The notes under the pieces are model-generated. The model saw only the letters and a list, made by a program, of their open reading frames with translations, was not told where the DNA came from and did no database searches. The position numbers and the translations under genes are program-made. Positions 1 through 11,851 of a stretch of DNA of 64,000 nucleotides are shown here, piece by piece; positions within the stretch are counted from its first letter, which is position 1, and every line of letters starts with the position of its first letter. Where the stretch lies: positions 124,418,470 through 124,482,469 of the forward strand of contig CM043962.1 in NCBI GenBank assembly GCA_014529385.2, written 5' to 3'. Source of the DNA: Adiantum capillus-veneris. Taxonomy: Eukaryota > Streptophyta > Polypodiopsida > Polypodiales > Pteridaceae.

Positions 1-1099
1 TACCTGTGGCCATAACTTTTTGCGAGATGCGATTTAGGCAAGCTATTGATGAGAGTTATGCCCCAATCCATGGGATATAATGATTGATCATCTTCTTGTG
101 GCAAGAAGTCTCTTAAGTTTCCCACATAGTTTATACATTGCATAAAGTGTACAATCTAGCTTCATCCAGCCAGGTGATATGGTTATCATAAAACCCTAGT
201 ATGCTTGAGCAAAAGTGGCCACATATAACTTAGTACGAATATAGACTGCCTAGGTCTTTGTAGGCTTATCCATGGGAAAAATTAAAGTAACCTATTTATA
301 TATAACCGAATGTCCATGTTGGAAACATTTTAGATGGTCATCTATTGACACATTCTTGCAAAACTATTCCCATCATGATTTATAAAATGATGGAATATAC
401 CCAATATTGCAAACTTATTAACCTACATCCAGTGTGCCGGATGCCCATATTAGGGATACTAGGAAAATGTGTGTGAATAAAAAATTTCCAAGATCATAGG
501 ATATGGTCAATGTTATCAAAAGGAGGTTCACATTACTTTTGAATATTTAACGCTTGGTGTAAGGAAGCTACATAGGGTTACATCTTTTTTTTGATGATGG
601 ATAAATTGATCTTCAAGGGTGGTTATCTTATTTAGAAGAGGTTAAGATGACCGCCCAATGTTTCTCATGGTTCCATAACTACTTTATACTCCCAATACAA
701 GTGATAATGTTGGTTCTGTTGGTGGCCAAGGATGTAGAGATTTTTTGTAAGCACATTACTATCAATATTTGATTCACATGTCCTAGTAATCAAAGCAGGT
801 TATCTATGGTCTATAAAAATGAAAATCATAGGTGGTTGTTATTCCTATGAGCAAGCTCGATCCAATAATGTGATGAGAGAGAGAGAGAGAGACGAAGAGA
901 GAGACCCTCCCCCATCCCTGAGGAAAGGTCCACCTGGTGGGGGATAGGCCACCAAGTGGACCCATCCCCCACCAAAATATTTTTAAGTAGAGATACAAAA
1001 AATTGAATGTTAGGGAAATGGTTATTCTTAAGAAAATGTGTAATATGTCTAGTGATCCTTTTTGGGCGGAAGTAGTTCTTTTCAAAGAGGTCAATGAGT

Positions 1100-2345
1100 T
1101 ACAAATCAATAAATCAAAATGAGAATATTGATGAATTGTAAATGATAGGTAGGACTTGAGATATACATACCTTTTTTGTCATGCGTTTGGGCTAGTTGTT
1201 GTCAGCATGAATGAAATTCACATAGTTGCATGACAAGCTGTCTTTTTCCCAGCCAGTATATGTATCAAATCCTCCAAGGAAGGGTCGGAGGATATTGGTT
1301 GTAATTCTCAAATAAGAAGTGATATATGTATCATAAGTGGGCTTGATATTGATCATATTAAGTGGGTTCTTGATCTACTGAGAGAGTTCTATTGTGGTTA
1401 AGGTATTCTAATACATACCAATTGCTGAGGAGGAGGAGATCATCCATGTATCTCCATGAGTATAAATATGCCTATAACATGTTAGTTTTTTGTACTCTTG
1501 AAATTTTTTGGATATAGTCCAGCTCAAACCATGTTAAATATAGATCACACCACAATCGGGAGAATGCATATCCCATTTATATTCCTTGTTTCTGATAAAA
1601 GATGTAAGTCTGGAGCATGGATACACAATTATCTAAGAGAAAATGGTTTAAAGTGATTAAAAAAATCAAATGACCATGTAAATTCTTTCTGTTTTTAATG
1701 AGGATAACCTTTTTTTTAGACTTTTTGAAACCTTAGTACTTTGCACTAATCATTAATTTTATTATAGGTTTGATTGTGTTGACTAAACCCTTATCCCCAT
1801 AATGTGGTATAGCTTCATAGTAGGCTTTTATATCCAAAGTATATGCTAAGAAGATTCTATTTGGTAGGTTTATCAAAAAATCATATTGATTATTAATAAT
1901 CAATTTGATTATTTGGTAGGTTTATCAGAAAATCATATTGATTATTAATAATCCAGTAACTATTGGTAGTAAACTTTGAGAAGGTCTTTAGTTTCTTATG
2001 GAAACTTTTTGTGTATTCAACAAGGCCAGTGTTTAATGCCTTCATAATAGATGCTAAGAGGAAAATTTGTGGCGAAAAAATACAATCGTGTGCATTGGTT
2101 ATTCATCTAAATTCCTCCTTGTAAATTTTGTAATTGCCCATGGGATATGGTAAAGTATTTTTAGAGGGAAGTAATATATCTTTCTCTGAGGAGAATCTTA
2201 TGACATCTGCAATTATTTTGTCCTCGGATCGGTGAGAAATTTGAAATTCATGAGATGATAGCCTTTTATAGAATGCTAGACGAGCAATTTTTATGCAAAT
2301 AAGTACAAGGGTTTGAAAGAGAGTCAATTTCATTCATCAAATCAG
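1100..2345 (-). pseudogene. PLE-A reverse transcriptase relic
   Basis: Minus-strand translation gives pieces of a Penelope-type RT. A segment ending in NYKIYKEEFR (2103-2333) matches the plus copy at 51205-51513, which lies at the DKG-type N-terminal motif region of PLE RTs. Further on, around 1500-1540, one reads LWCDLYLTWFELDYIQ (motif B region), and near 1425-1450 WRYMDDLLLL, the intact YxDD catalytic motif C. The reading frame is interrupted by stops (for example just before the YMDD motif) and a 52-bp tandem duplication at 1859-1962 lies between motifs A and N-terminal sequence. It is non-functional as read. Assignment to PLE rather than group II or LINE RT is by similarity to the 32-35 kb copy. 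Confidence 0.65.
1859..1962. repeat. 52-bp tandem duplication inside PLE-A copy 1
   Basis: A unit beginning ATTTGGTAGGTTTATCA is present twice with a 52-bp period (1859 and 1911). The homologous site in the plus-strand copy near 51630-51700 has it once, so the duplication arose in this copy after the copies separated. Confidence 0.8.
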
Positions 2346-3240
2346 GGTCTAGAAACTAAGATAATTGATTCACCCCATGTTATGGGAATTTGACCATAAA
2401 GGCTTCATCAATTCTCTGAGATATATGATTGTGGTGCATACCACAATCATCTATACCAATAATATTACATATTTTTGACCATTCATCAATCCTTTCCTTA
2501 GTAAATTTATAGGGTCTAAAGGGACCACAGGAATATGGTTAAGTCCTTTACAAAAAGAAGTCCTTTAGCATGACATGCGTGCCAATGGTTATGTCTGTGG
2601 TAAGAACATGTATACCAAAAGGTTCCACAATTTTACAAAATCTAGCAAATCAACTGGGATTGAAAATGTATTGAATGGTTTATATAGGATGCTATTAAGA
2701 ATTTTAGTCTACTTCTAGCCAAATTTAATGTTGAATTATGTCAAATTTTTAGGAAAATCATCTAAATTCAAGATAGGCTTAATGGTAGAAGACATAAGGT
2801 TCTATAGATTCCATAATTTATTACAAAAACTAGATGCATATATCCCGCTGGACTACTTCAAAAGGCTTTGGTAAAAAATGAAAGGGTCTATATGTGAATT
2901 GCAGCTTAATCAAAGCAAGCTAATGGTTGACGCAGCCAGAGTTGGTTTCCGTGTATTTGGCCTTTTGCACTAGCGCATGTTAACTTTTATCAAGTTGCTG
3001 AGTACACTCCTCTACAACCCGAAGTCTCAAGCATTTTCTCCTCCAAGCTTCCAATTTCTCTTTACTATGGTTGATTTTTCTTTGACGCCCATCCTACTTG
3101 CTCTTTATTTTCAAGCTTTGTGAGCAATGAACTTGGCTATTTGCTGCTCCCAAAGAATGCTACCATATAGCTCTAATACCACTTGTAGAGCATGAAGATA
3201 AGAAAATTTCTTCTCTCATAGACATGGAAAGAAAAACAAG

Positions 3241-3242
<2 letters not shown>

Positions 3243-3322
<80 letters not shown>
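3243..3322. repeat. (TG)n(AG)n compound microsatellite
   Basis: About 33 bp of TG followed by about 47 bp of AG. The same compound tract in the reverse orientation (CT then CA) occurs at 39119-39188 beside the same PLE-A 5' sequence, so it travels with the element. Confidence 0.95.
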
Positions 3323-3325
<3 letters not shown>

Positions 3326-3548
3326 AATGCACGACTTTATAGAGGATGATACAAAAGAAAGAGAGATTTCATTTTCAGTTTTTGAGGCCTTTAGAGGTAT
3401 TTACGAAGTTCACACCTTGATCTTGAGCACCCAAGTTCGACTAACTCTAACAGGAAACGCACTCCTTAACACAAGGAAAAAGATTTTTTCTTTGTACATA
3501 TGCAGATTCCATTGTTTTGATGCTCATCGAATTAGCTTGTTGTCGTGC
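3323..3548 (-). repeat. PLE leader repeat, copy 1 (candidate pseudo-LTR/promoter)
   Basis: The minus strand carries a leader that is repeated at 32190-32431 and, shortened, at 55021-55165. Shared blocks include CTTGGGTGCTCAAGATCAAG, a CCTCTAAAGGCCTCAAAAAC-type block and CCTCTATAAAGTCGTGCATT just before the CT tract. The last contains a TATA-like TATAAAG. PLEs are known to carry terminal repeats called pseudo-LTRs; equating this leader with one is inference. Confidence 0.6.
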
Positions 3549-3930
3549 CATGGCACGTACATAGTGCGAAATAAAAACATTCACCTCACTTTTGACACTT
3601 CTTGATGCATGGAAAGAAAAACAATAATGTACATATCGTGATATATGCTAAAGCGGCTACTGCGGTCGCTATCATATACATACCTATCCAGGGAGTCGTG
3701 GTCGTGGATGTGGCGCACTTGCGTGCCTTTCCACTTGATAAGATGATTAATTTTTTTTGACAATGTAGATAGTCCAAGTGTTTCATGGTGGCTCAGTCCT
3801 CTCGCCTATAAAGAGTGATGCGGGTAAAAAATGCCAAAAATAGCAGCTAACAGACGCCTTGCAGGATTGCATGGAAAGTGACCCAAAATGGTGTATTGAT
3901 GAAAAATGACGCTTATCTATGCTTTTTATG
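3549..3930 (-). repeat. Repeat R1, copy 1
   Basis: This stretch is the inverted counterpart of 19085-19470. Shared landmarks are ACTCTTTATAGGCGAGA-type and GCATATATCACGATATGTAC sequences and the GCCACGGCACGAC/GTGCCATGGCAC block. The PLE leader begins exactly where R1 homology stops, so the PLE probably landed in an R1 copy. No coding capacity is evident. Confidence 0.7.
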
Positions 3931-4838
3931 CTTATGCAAGTGATCCCACAAATTGAGGGATTTTTTTGACTCCATTTGGGATTTTTGCATCAAAAATGAC
4001 ATTTTTGGGGTAAAAAATGAGATGAAAATGACCTAGTTTTGGTCCAAAGTGGCAACATGTCCCAAAATTTGACACATCAGCTCATATTTTTGTGGGGAAG
4101 AGAGAGAGGTCTGCTTTGTACAGGGGAGACCAGAAATTTTTCTCTACTGTGCAATAGCTTCCATGGTTGCCCAATCTATGTGTGTTGCAGTCCCGCCTCT
4201 TCGCAATCTTGTATCTAAGCTTGTGAGGGAGTGAATCAGGGTTTCCACTTATCAAAATGGTGTGTGGGCTTCACTCTAGAATCTCAAAAATCTCAAAAAA
4301 AAAATAAAAATTGTTGTCATGAAGGTGGAAGCTCGAGCATTCCTTTCAACTGTTTGATGTTACGACTATGTAATTGTGGGCAAGGCTACATGATACCATG
4401 AAACAGGTTTGGGTTTTTATTGAGAATTGTGCTTGTATGAGAATTGAGATTTCTTGGCCGAAACTTTAGTGTTTTCAAATGGTCTTTTAAAGTGAAATTG
4501 AATCTAATTTTATGATCCTCTCATCATAATCTCGACTACGAAAACAAGAAGACTCCAAGCAGAATAGGAAAGAGGGTTTGTGACTTTGTTGTCATGAACG
4601 CTCTTAGATTTTTTTTCACCCTTATAAAGAGGGTTGGTGATTCTCCAAAAATGCTTTTTCACAAAGTGTTTGTGACTCTCATCATGAATTCTCACAGCCA
4701 GAGGTTTTGCACCTTCCCAACTAGACCGCACACACTCCGACATTTCTGGTGAACCCGACACGAAGTTGCTGGGGTGGGAGTTTGTGAATTGATCTAGACA
4801 CTCTGTTAGTCATAGATGAAAATCAAGAGACACATGGG

Positions 4839-5290
4839 ATGCACTTTGATCCTACAGTCATGCAGATGTTTCACGCATTTTCCATGTACATGCAGCCACA
4901 ACAAGCAGTGGAAAGAAGCCAGATTTCAACCACAAAAGCACTACAGTCGATTGTGAAGAGGGTTGAGCAGTTTGATGGTAGAGACATCACAAAGTATCTA
5001 CAAGATTATATGAAGGAAATGGAGTTGAACTGAGTGTGTGAAAAAGACATGGTTTGAAGTTTTGAGCTAGTTTGTGCCCCAGAGATCAGAGACTGTATTA
5101 GGGCAATTCAAAATGCTCATGGAAGAAATTTGGAGGAATTCAAGGTTGCTCTAAAAGAAGACTACTTTATGGAGGACTCTGAGAGGGTGACCAAAAGGAC
5201 TTTATTAGATTTGGTTGCAAAGACTAAAGAAGGGATTTCTACTATAGAGCTTCTCAGAAAGTTTGAGCGACGCGCAGATAGATGCTAGCC
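4839..5290 (+). pseudogene. Ty3/gypsy gag relic
   Basis: The translation starts MHFDPTVMQMFHAF and continues with VKRVEQFDGRDITKYLQDY, a stop, then in the next frames FELVCAPEIRDCIRAIQ, a lysine-rich EEFKVALKEDYFMEDSERV and ELLRKFERR. This order (FDG..., ELV...PEIRD, FK.ALKEEYF..DS.RVT) is typical of capsid segments of plant gypsy gag proteins. At least one stop (5031-5033) and a frameshift break it. No zinc knuckle or pol was seen downstream on this strand, so it is an isolated fragment. Confidence 0.6.
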
Positions 5291-5389
5291 TGTATAAAAA
5301 GCTTGTCCGTGTGGCTCGAGTACAATGCACAGAGGACACTAGGTCCCCATAAGCCTCTGAATAGATTTTGAATTTTATTTCATGCAATA

Positions 5390-5620
5390 CCGTTGAATCT
5401 CTTTTGGGGTGACCCTCGAAAATGAGGATACTAGGAAAAAGGTATCCAAAAACCTCTGATAATAGTCAACTAAAGTGCCTTCCTCTTTCATTCTTAGATG
5501 ATGCCAAGTCGTGATGACATCTTCTTCATATTATTCCATTAACCAAGCCTAGGTGAAAATTCTCTTGAATTTTATCCATTTCTTAGGTGCTTCTCTGTGA
5601 GATCGCAATGTAGACCACCA
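5390..5620 (-). pseudogene. Retrotransposon gag relic, opposite strand
   Basis: One minus-strand frame reads EEDVITTWHHLRMKEEGTL followed by DYYQRFLDTFFLVSSFSRV and TPKEIQRYCMK. Tryptophan-anchored 'T.W..LR...GT..DY..RF' with a following proline segment is typical of the retrotransposon gag domain (Pfam Retrotrans_gag type). Stops interrupt it upstream. It is a separate fragment from the plus-strand gag at 4839-5290. Confidence 0.45.
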
Positions 5621-6048
5621 TGTTGGTGTGTTAAGTTTCAAATAATAATCCGCTCCTTGTACCTAGGAATTATTTTTTGAGAAAGGACTCTCTCGTACTT
5701 TCCTTTTCTTACTCAGCTTTGCTTTTTGCTTCATTACCGGCTTGCGAGGAGAATGGCGACCTCTTGCCATCTGGAGGGAACCTCATCAAGTGGGTAATTC
5801 TTTACGTGATTCACATATCTTAGGTCCTTCGAGTACATTATTTATAATTTTATACATGTATCAATCTACAATTGAAGTTTGTACTCCTCTCACTGTTGAG
5901 ATTCCTTGCCAAAAACTTGTCAAACCCTCTCAACTCCTTACAGAAATACTTATTCCCATTGTTGGTTTCTGAGAAAATGTGAGTGAAAGGCTCAATGTTC
6001 AAGGTGTGTGCAAGCTATGTGCTCTACCGCAAGCCAAATACAATTCCT

Positions 6049-6073
6049 AGTGTGTGTGTGTGTGTGTGTGTGT
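6049..6073. repeat. (GT)n microsatellite
   Basis: About 25 bp of uninterrupted GT. A further AT-rich then GA-rich simple tract lies at about 6418-6475. Nothing else recognisable was seen between 5760 and 6600. Confidence 0.9.
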
Positions 6074-6599
6074 ATCTCTATCTCTGTGTGTAAGAAGGCA
6101 ACACTTGGTTTGCATGTGTTACTTTTGTCTGCTTGGTGAGTGAGTGAATGTGCATTTTGATCAATGTGCATGTAGTAGAGCTTGGCCTTGTGAAATTTAT
6201 GCATCTATTTCCCCATTGGGATTTGATTTTTCATCTCCCCCTAAACTAACAATCAGAGGGGTGTCATCTTTGACGAATTCCCTATGAGAATCCATGTGTG
6301 CTACAAAAAGAATTCCTCCGTAAAGAAGAATCTTATGAGCTCTAATACCCTTATAATAGACTTGGACACTCCAAGCCAAACATCAATAGAAACTGCAAAT
6401 AGACGAAATAACCTTAAATATATATAAATAAATAAATAGATAAATATATATATATATAGAGAGAGAGAAAGACAGAGAAGAGGAGAATCGACATTCGAGG
6501 GTGGAGTTCTATCTCTAGATTCACTTATCCCAAAATCTAGTGTCCCTTCCGTTATTTCTTAAGTATTTCTTTGGAAGATACACTATAAGAGGAAAATTC

Positions 6600-6920
6600 C
6601 ATAACTGCTAGCATTGCCGCATATTAACAAAGGAAAGTAGAAAGAGAAAATATTTTGTGTGTGGCAATATCAGCGGCAAAGGATGTGGTAGTGATTTAAC
6701 AACAATATACGCGGTAATAGGTACGATAATATAGTCATGATTATTATGGAAAATATTACCACGGATACTTTTGCGCATATTACCTCATGTATTACCACAC
6801 ATATTACCTTGTATATTATCGTGCATATTACCGCATAAATTATCGTCATATGGATTTTCAAAAATAAAGATGCTCATGTGGTCCATCCAATTTGGATCCC
6901 CCAGATGAGCATCTTTATTG
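6600..6920. repeat. Palindromic AT-rich repeat with terminal hairpin, copy 1
   Basis: An AT-rich tract with many ATATTACCNC / GCGGTAATA motifs in both orientations ends in a strong hairpin at 6863-6919 (arms AATAAAGATGCTCAT and its complement at 6905-6919). A second copy, with the hairpin first, is at 26635-26820. No transposase is encoded. It resembles a non-autonomous foldback or MITE-like element; class not determined. Confidence 0.55.
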
Positions 6921-6929
6921 TTAATTTTG

Positions 6930-8395
6930 GAGATGGGGAATGGGGGAACAAGCCCGGAACAAACACAAGGGCCTCTCTATAGCTCAGGGTATCCACAACA
7001 CCCCTATCCTCTCGGAAAACACCTTCAAATAGACTCTTCTCACTAGCAGACCACCGCCTGCTCAATTTCCAATGCTCACACACTCCACAAATCCACCACA
7101 CAATGGACACCTACAATCACAGTCTGTCTCCACCCTTACACACGCACACATCCGCTTAATCTCACTCTCTCACATAAAACACCGTTGATCTGGGGGGAAC
7201 ACACTTCCCCACTGCCGGCATCGAGGGGAAACACAAAAGCAGGAGAAAGAGAAGGGGGAAGGGGAAACGAGAGCAAGAGAAAGACAATGGAGGCTTCACC
7301 ACTACTCAAACACTCTTTACAACTCATTTACATCAAACAACGTATCCACATGGTCGTTGGGCAAGAAAACGTGCACTTGGGGCTTTGCAGGCACACACCT
7401 CTGCACAAAAAAGCCAACCCAAGAACTCACACACTCTCTATCTTGGATCAGTGCAGGCTCACTGACTCAACGCCTTGGAAAAAAAGCATGGAAAATGTCT
7501 CAAAAATGATTTATGTAGGGGTGCCCCTTTCAATTTGAGCATCTAGGCTTTGATTGGTCCACCTTGCATTCACAATTGGTAACTTTGGGAGGAAGTAACT
7601 GCCTCTAGCTTCATCTACTCTCTTTTTCTCTCTTGCACTTGGGGGTTGCATTAGCGACATCACTAATGCCCCTTGGTATTTTTTATTTTTTCTCCTTCTT
7701 TTTTCAACCTTGACCACCTTCATCCAGCCCTTTCCTTGACCTAACCCCCACAAGCCTCCTCTCTCTCTATTTCTCTTTGCTTCTTCTCCCTTTTGGTCTC
7801 GGCCTCCCTCCTTCGGCCTCCCTCCTTGCCTTTCCCTTTGCTCGGCCGGCTTTGAAATGGGCCCTTTCCTTTTTCTGATACAAATGGCGGCTCTCTCTAT
7901 CTCTCTTCTTTTCACCCATGGGACTGGCCTACATCTCATGCCTCGAGGAGGGGGGCATTAGGGAGGTTTCTATTTCCTCCCCCCCTGCCTCCAAAAAGTG
8001 GGGCCTCCAAGGGTTGTGGGAAAAGGTACCACCAGCCAAAACCGCCATACTCCACCTCTGTAGGGCTGTGCGCCACCGCCACAGCGCTCTACGGGCATGC
8101 ACCATAGACAACGGGAGGGGGAGCTCCCTCTTCCCTCCCTTCACACATTGAGAGGTCACAACCCCGCCTATATACTCCATGCCACTCGCCTCTCCTTGGG
8201 CATGTGGGGCTTTTCCTATGCCACGTGGTGTTCTCTGGTTCAATGCACCCTTAGGGTTCCATATTTTACCCAACAAACTTATTTGAAATTACTTCTATCC
8301 TCACCTTTTGAATGCATGCCATATTGTGCTCAGTAGCCCAATGACCAGACCAAAAATTCCACCCGAGCGTCTCGGTCCTTGACTTTAATTCCCCT
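6930..8395. other. Anonymous region, no gene recognised
   Basis: GC-richer sequence with several long open frames on both strands that overlap each other and show no recognisable domain. They look like chance ORFs in C/G-skewed sequence. No RT, integrase or cellular protein motif was seen. Confidence 0.5.
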
Positions 8396-8423
8396 CATGC
8401 TCGCCAAACTTTAACTTTCCCGG

Positions 8424-8865
8424 GAGCCCTGCAAAATAGCAAAAAAAATATACTACAAGCCATGAAACGAACAAATTTTCATACCTCGAATCACACAACG
8501 CATGGTCCAAGTTGTACACGAGCAGAGTGAGACAAAGAGCAAGATAGATTGAGAGAGAATGTACAGGCGCACCTCCTAGAGTGGAGTGCTATGCCAACAG
8601 GGTGAGAGAGAAGAGGGGAGAGGAGAGAAGAATAACAGAGACACTGGGTGCAATCTCCGCCCGTGCAAGAGTGACCATTTCCCTCTTGGACGTATTTGCT
8701 TTATAGATTTCGTAACAAACTGGCCGGCCGGTCAAAAATGGTCGAAGCTCATAAAGAGAACTTGAATAATACATGAAATATATTTCCGTATGAATAGGCC
8801 AAGCTGGATCAAGCTTTTTCCACCTGTCAGCTGCAATAATTAATAGAAATATCAATTCCATTACA
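8424..8865 (-). repeat. 3' LTR of the LARD-like element
   Basis: Homologous to 13461-13939 over nearly its whole length, with many scattered substitutions, so the insertion is not young. The start on the minus strand (TGTAATGG) is directly preceded by the purine tract. Confidence 0.65.
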
Positions 8866-9277
8866 TACCTCTCCATTGAAAAGCAATTGTCCTCAGTTGC
8901 GAAGATAAAAATCTGCAAACAATACTTGTCAAAAACAATGATTAGTATGTTGTGTCAAAAAAATCACATAATAAAAGAAAAATTTATGAAACTAAAGAAC
9001 ATTAGCTTATGCCTGCTGTCGTCCACATACTACCTATTCTAGTATCCCATACCACTAGAATAAGCAGTACATGTCATACCCTGATGAATCAGGATATCAT
9101 TGGTCATCAATCTCAAATCCAATTTTATAAATACTGTCATGACAGAAAAGCATCGACATATACCAATTCCCAATCCAAATCCAAATCCAAAATATCTTTC
9201 ATTTTCTATACCCGGGTAACAAAATCATACCAATTACAGTGGTGGCCAGCCACACTGTAGCATGATTTTGTAATCGG

Positions 9278-9455
9278 TGTTGCCTAAATCGGTGAATCTA
9301 CACCAATAAGACGTGCTGCCTAAATTGGCAAATCTACATTTGATGTTGTTTTTAAAATAAAGCATGAATTTGCAATTTATCAATGTGTTGCCTCAATCGG
9401 CGGATCGGCACCAAGATGAGTATTTACACACTGCCTAAATCGGCGGATCTGTGTG
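9278..9455. repeat. Short interspersed motif array, four copies
   Basis: Four versions of TGCCTAAATCGGCGGATCT occur near 9280, 9318, 9388 and 9430, separated by 38-70 bp of unrelated sequence. It lies inside the LARD-like internal region. Confidence 0.7.
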
Positions 9456-11830
9456 CTTGTGACCAACGGACCAAGCAAGGCATAAAAAGAAAACATTTGT
9501 TACCTATTTGACACCAAATTAGAGCATGTTCCAATAGAAAAGCACGTACAAACTGTGGCTTGATATCCCAGATCACCCTAGCTCAAATGAGGAGCTGCAT
9601 AGCTAATGAATAATCATGTCAATAAAAATTTCATACCATGCAAGTAGTAAGTCCTGAACGTACCAGAGTTGGAGTATTCAATTGACAAAACAATGTAGAT
9701 AAAAAATGTGTGATGTGCAGGAGGGACAGACCTGGAGGATATTTTGCATTTGAAAATGTACGTACGTATGTGTGCGTGCATAGAAAGCTACAATTGAAAG
9801 AATTTAGATTAGGGGGTCACACAAAAATAAAATACTCGTAGAAGCTCGAGAGGGTTGGAATTGTGGTGTTTTGAAGGAGAGCAGTAGACACATCCAGAGG
9901 TTGTCCCAGTTGTAGACGAGAGAGTTAGCATACTTAACAAATAAAGTGCTTAGTAAGAGATGAGGTAGATAGTGGATCGGTACACAAAGAAGTTCAAACA
10001 AGAATAGTTTAGAATGGTGTTAGTGGAATATCACCTGAATGTGATAAGGAACACTGTAAAAATAAAAGAAGTGGATTTATGGTGTGATTAGTGAGCTTCA
10101 TGACAAATTATCCTACTTATGAGTGAAAGATCCATACTTAGGATGATCGAAAAACTAGGAAATATAGAGGTTGTTTGAGCGGCAGCTAGCGAAGATAGAC
10201 TATTAAGTAAGTAGGTCATAAGAAAGTATTATGAGTAATGAGAATTCAATTAGTAACCAAAGTGAGAACTAGAGAAATGCGATGAGAAAGAGAACAATCA
10301 TTACAAAAGCTATACTGTGAATCTCTTTCGGTTCTTACATCATCTGAGCTAGATTTGCTTGCACTGTATTGGAGACAAAATTTTGTGAAGCGAAGATTTA
10401 CCTATGATATTAGCTCATCATTATGTGAAAACAAAGATTGTATAGAATAATGTAAACTAGGACAAGTAGTGTATATTAGACAAATAGCCTCATTATTATG
10501 GTGGTGTTTATGAGTCTCGAGGGGCCAAATATGGTTTGAGAAAGGACTTGATTTGGGACTATTTCAATGCCTTAGTGTGAGGGAATGATCATACAATTAT
10601 GGACTTGCGTTGGCAATGGGAATCTTGGACTGAGAAAGGTCAACATGACAAACGGGACTTATAATCATTCCAAATAGGATGTAGCAGCTAGGGATTAGGC
10701 TAGTTCTCCTTGGATATGCAATACGAAGGGAAGGAATATGACTTGCTTGTGGATTAATGAATAGGCCACTATCCCAATGGAGATGGAAAATGCAAGAGAA
10801 AGAATAGGGTTGCATCATATGGGTACGGAGGTAAATTGGTTTTAGAGATACATCCGACTTCTAAATGGAGATTCATGTGTATGATTGGTGCATTATGTAA
10901 GAAAAACATCTCTTCTACCAATGCTACTTCTAAAGATAAACTATATGTCAATAAAATGAAGACTTACAAATAAAACTTTAGCACCAACTGGAAAATTAGC
11001 TGGTATGAGGATCACCATTTCTAGCACATAAGTTGATATACATATGCGTTTACAACGACGTCCAATGATTATTTTTTTTTATGAGAGAAAATTTATGAAT
11101 GAGAGACCAAAACAATAGGCATGTGATCTCAATCGTGTTTGCAATACTTTTGAGAAAAAAATGTTGTGCCATTTTCTAGATGTGTAGACAGTAAAGTTAA
11201 AACTAGTAAAAAGGAGAAAGTGGCCAAGAGTTTGATGTCAGACACCAATAGAGCAAAGACTTATCTGGGCAGCCATGGTTTTTCTTCTTCATTATTAAGA
11301 GATGTATCGGTTCCATAGCGCAATTATCATCACCGTTTGCTTGAAGTTTTATTGTGAAAGTGAATCTCTTGTCTATTGACTGAAATTACACTATGAAGGT
11401 TATATTACTCGTCTGCAAAATGCGTATGGGCTCTGTAGGGAGCCGTTAGTGGAAGGGGGGAAGGGAGAAAGAGAGAAATGAAATGAAATGTTACATTAAC
11501 AGTTCTCAAAAGGGCAAGAGTGCATATGATGCCAAACTGAGACAATCCATGTGAATCCAACCAATACCTATGTACAAATTAGAATGAAGCAAAGTAAGAA
11601 AAAATCTTCACCCGTCGAGAAAGTATTGGAGGGGTTGCTGCCGAGACGCGTCAATTTCCACTTTTGTAAGTATCCATGCTAGGAGAGAGCATGAAAAAAA
11701 AACCATATTTTAATGTCGTGGGAAACTATAGCAATATTTTTTTTTTCTGTCTTTATCTCTCTGCAGGTAATCGTTCTAGGGAGAGAAGATCCCTTGCACC
11801 AGGCACTAGAGAGCTGCGAAACTATCTGTT

Positions 11831-11851
11831 GGGGGGGGGGGGGGGGGGGGG
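11831..11851. repeat. Poly-G run (21 G)
   Basis: An uninterrupted run of 21 G in the internal part of the LARD-like element. It could form a G-quadruplex on this strand, or its length could be affected by sequencing error. Confidence 0.95.

Larger units (their letters stand above)
39..3548 (-). mobile_element. Penelope-like retroelement, family PLE-A, copy 1 (decayed)
   Basis: On the minus strand this stretch reads, in order: a leader (3548 to 3323), a compound CT/CA microsatellite (3322 to 3243), a long untranslated part and then reverse-transcriptase coding sequence broken by stops and frameshifts. From about 2764 down to 39 it is alignable by eye with the plus-strand copy at 50785-53518, so the two form a large inverted repeat. 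Homology ends near position 39, where the plus copy continues with different sequence, marking a probable element 3' end. No GIY-YIG endonuclease motif was recognised. Family assignment rests on the RT motifs described for the RT relic and for the better copy at 32-35 kb. Confidence 0.7.

Noticed and set aside
7511-7939. 142-codon minus-strand frame rich in Arg, Lys, Glu
   Set aside because: Composition follows the CT/CTT-rich plus strand; no domain, and overlapping frames on the other strand are as long.
9078-9095. CCTGATGAATCAGG as a hammerhead core
   Set aside because: It is just a 6-bp palindrome with a two-base centre and no GAAA segment or outer stem.
9240-9460. CRISPR-like array from four spaced repeats
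   Set aside because: Repeats are degenerate, spacers unequal and the context is a plant retroelement.
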